64,000 nt of DNA, taken from contig NZ_QGTL01000003.1 of NCBI RefSeq assembly GCF_003182135.1, positions 744,001 through 808,000 on the forward strand, written 5' to 3'. The stretch comes from Nocardia neocaledoniensis (GTDB taxonomy: Bacteria > Actinomycetota > Actinomycetes > Mycobacteriales > Mycobacteriaceae). A program made the position numbers and the translations under genes. How positions within the stretch are numbered: position 1 is the first letter of the stretch; every line of letters starts with the position of its first letter. Below the pieces are notes generated by a model. The model ran no database searches. It was not told the origin of the DNA and saw only the letters and a list, made by a program, of their open reading frames with translations. This document shows positions 62,428 to 64,000 of this stretch, piece by piece.

Positions 62428-64000
<1,573 letters not shown>

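Overview
The window is high-GC DNA from a mycolic-acid actinomycete, most likely Nocardia or a close Rhodococcus-type relative. The evidence is a complete mce/yrbE operon, KstR- and KstR2-type operators, GTG/TTG starts, and gene order that follows the Mycobacterium tuberculosis Rv3490-Rv3570c cholesterol region with gene losses and insertions. It is a cholesterol/steroid uptake and degradation island. No rRNA, tRNA, CRISPR array, insertion sequence or phage was seen.

Layout. 1-3.3 kb: the end of otsA, then a PhoP/PhoR two-component pair preceded by a PhoP-box-like direct repeat. 3.3-13.4 kb (minus): the mce4 importer, yrbE4A-yrbE4B-mce4A-F plus two Mce-associated membrane proteins, with a KstR site upstream. 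13.7-17.3 kb: hsd4A, ferredoxin fdxD and the acyl-CoA dehydrogenase pair fadE26-fadE27, with two KstR sites. 17.4-19.7 kb: a TetR/flavin monooxygenase divergent pair with an array of operator repeats. 19.7-31 kb: fadD19/echA19, a VOC protein, a SigG-like ECF sigma factor, a second acyl-CoA ligase, and an F420-type oxidoreductase divergent from a DUF35-ltp4-ltp3-LLM-SnoaL operon. 31-33.7 kb: divergent cyp125 and fadA5.

33.7-37.4 kb is an accessory block with no evident steroid role: an EspR-like XRE regulator, a DUF6545-type membrane protein, an ImmA/IrrE protease and an exported protein built of 11-residue Gly/Ser/Ala repeats. 37.5-56 kb is the KstR2-type module for the C/D rings: two SDRs, echA20-ipdA-ipdB-ipdC, fadA6-kstR2-ipdF-fadE30 and fadD3-echA-fadE31-32-33. 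It is interrupted at 43-46.2 kb by a molybdopterin oxidoreductase and two envelope-type proteins. 56-59.6 kb holds MarR-MFS, a toxin-antitoxin-like pair and a tandem DUF427 protein. 59.6-64 kb returns to KstR control: kshA with a small four-Cys partner, and hsaA-hsaD-hsaC, the last cut by the window end.

Together: Mce4 imports the sterol. Cyp125, FadD19, FadE26/27, EchA19, Ltp3/4 and FadA5 degrade the side chain. KshA and HsaA/C/D open rings A/B. FadD3, FadE30, IpdF, EchA20, IpdA/B/C, FadA6 and FadE31-33 degrade the propionate side chain and rings C/D. Ten sites fit or nearly fit the KstR consensus and two fit KstR2. Functions are transferred from families and synteny, not measured here.
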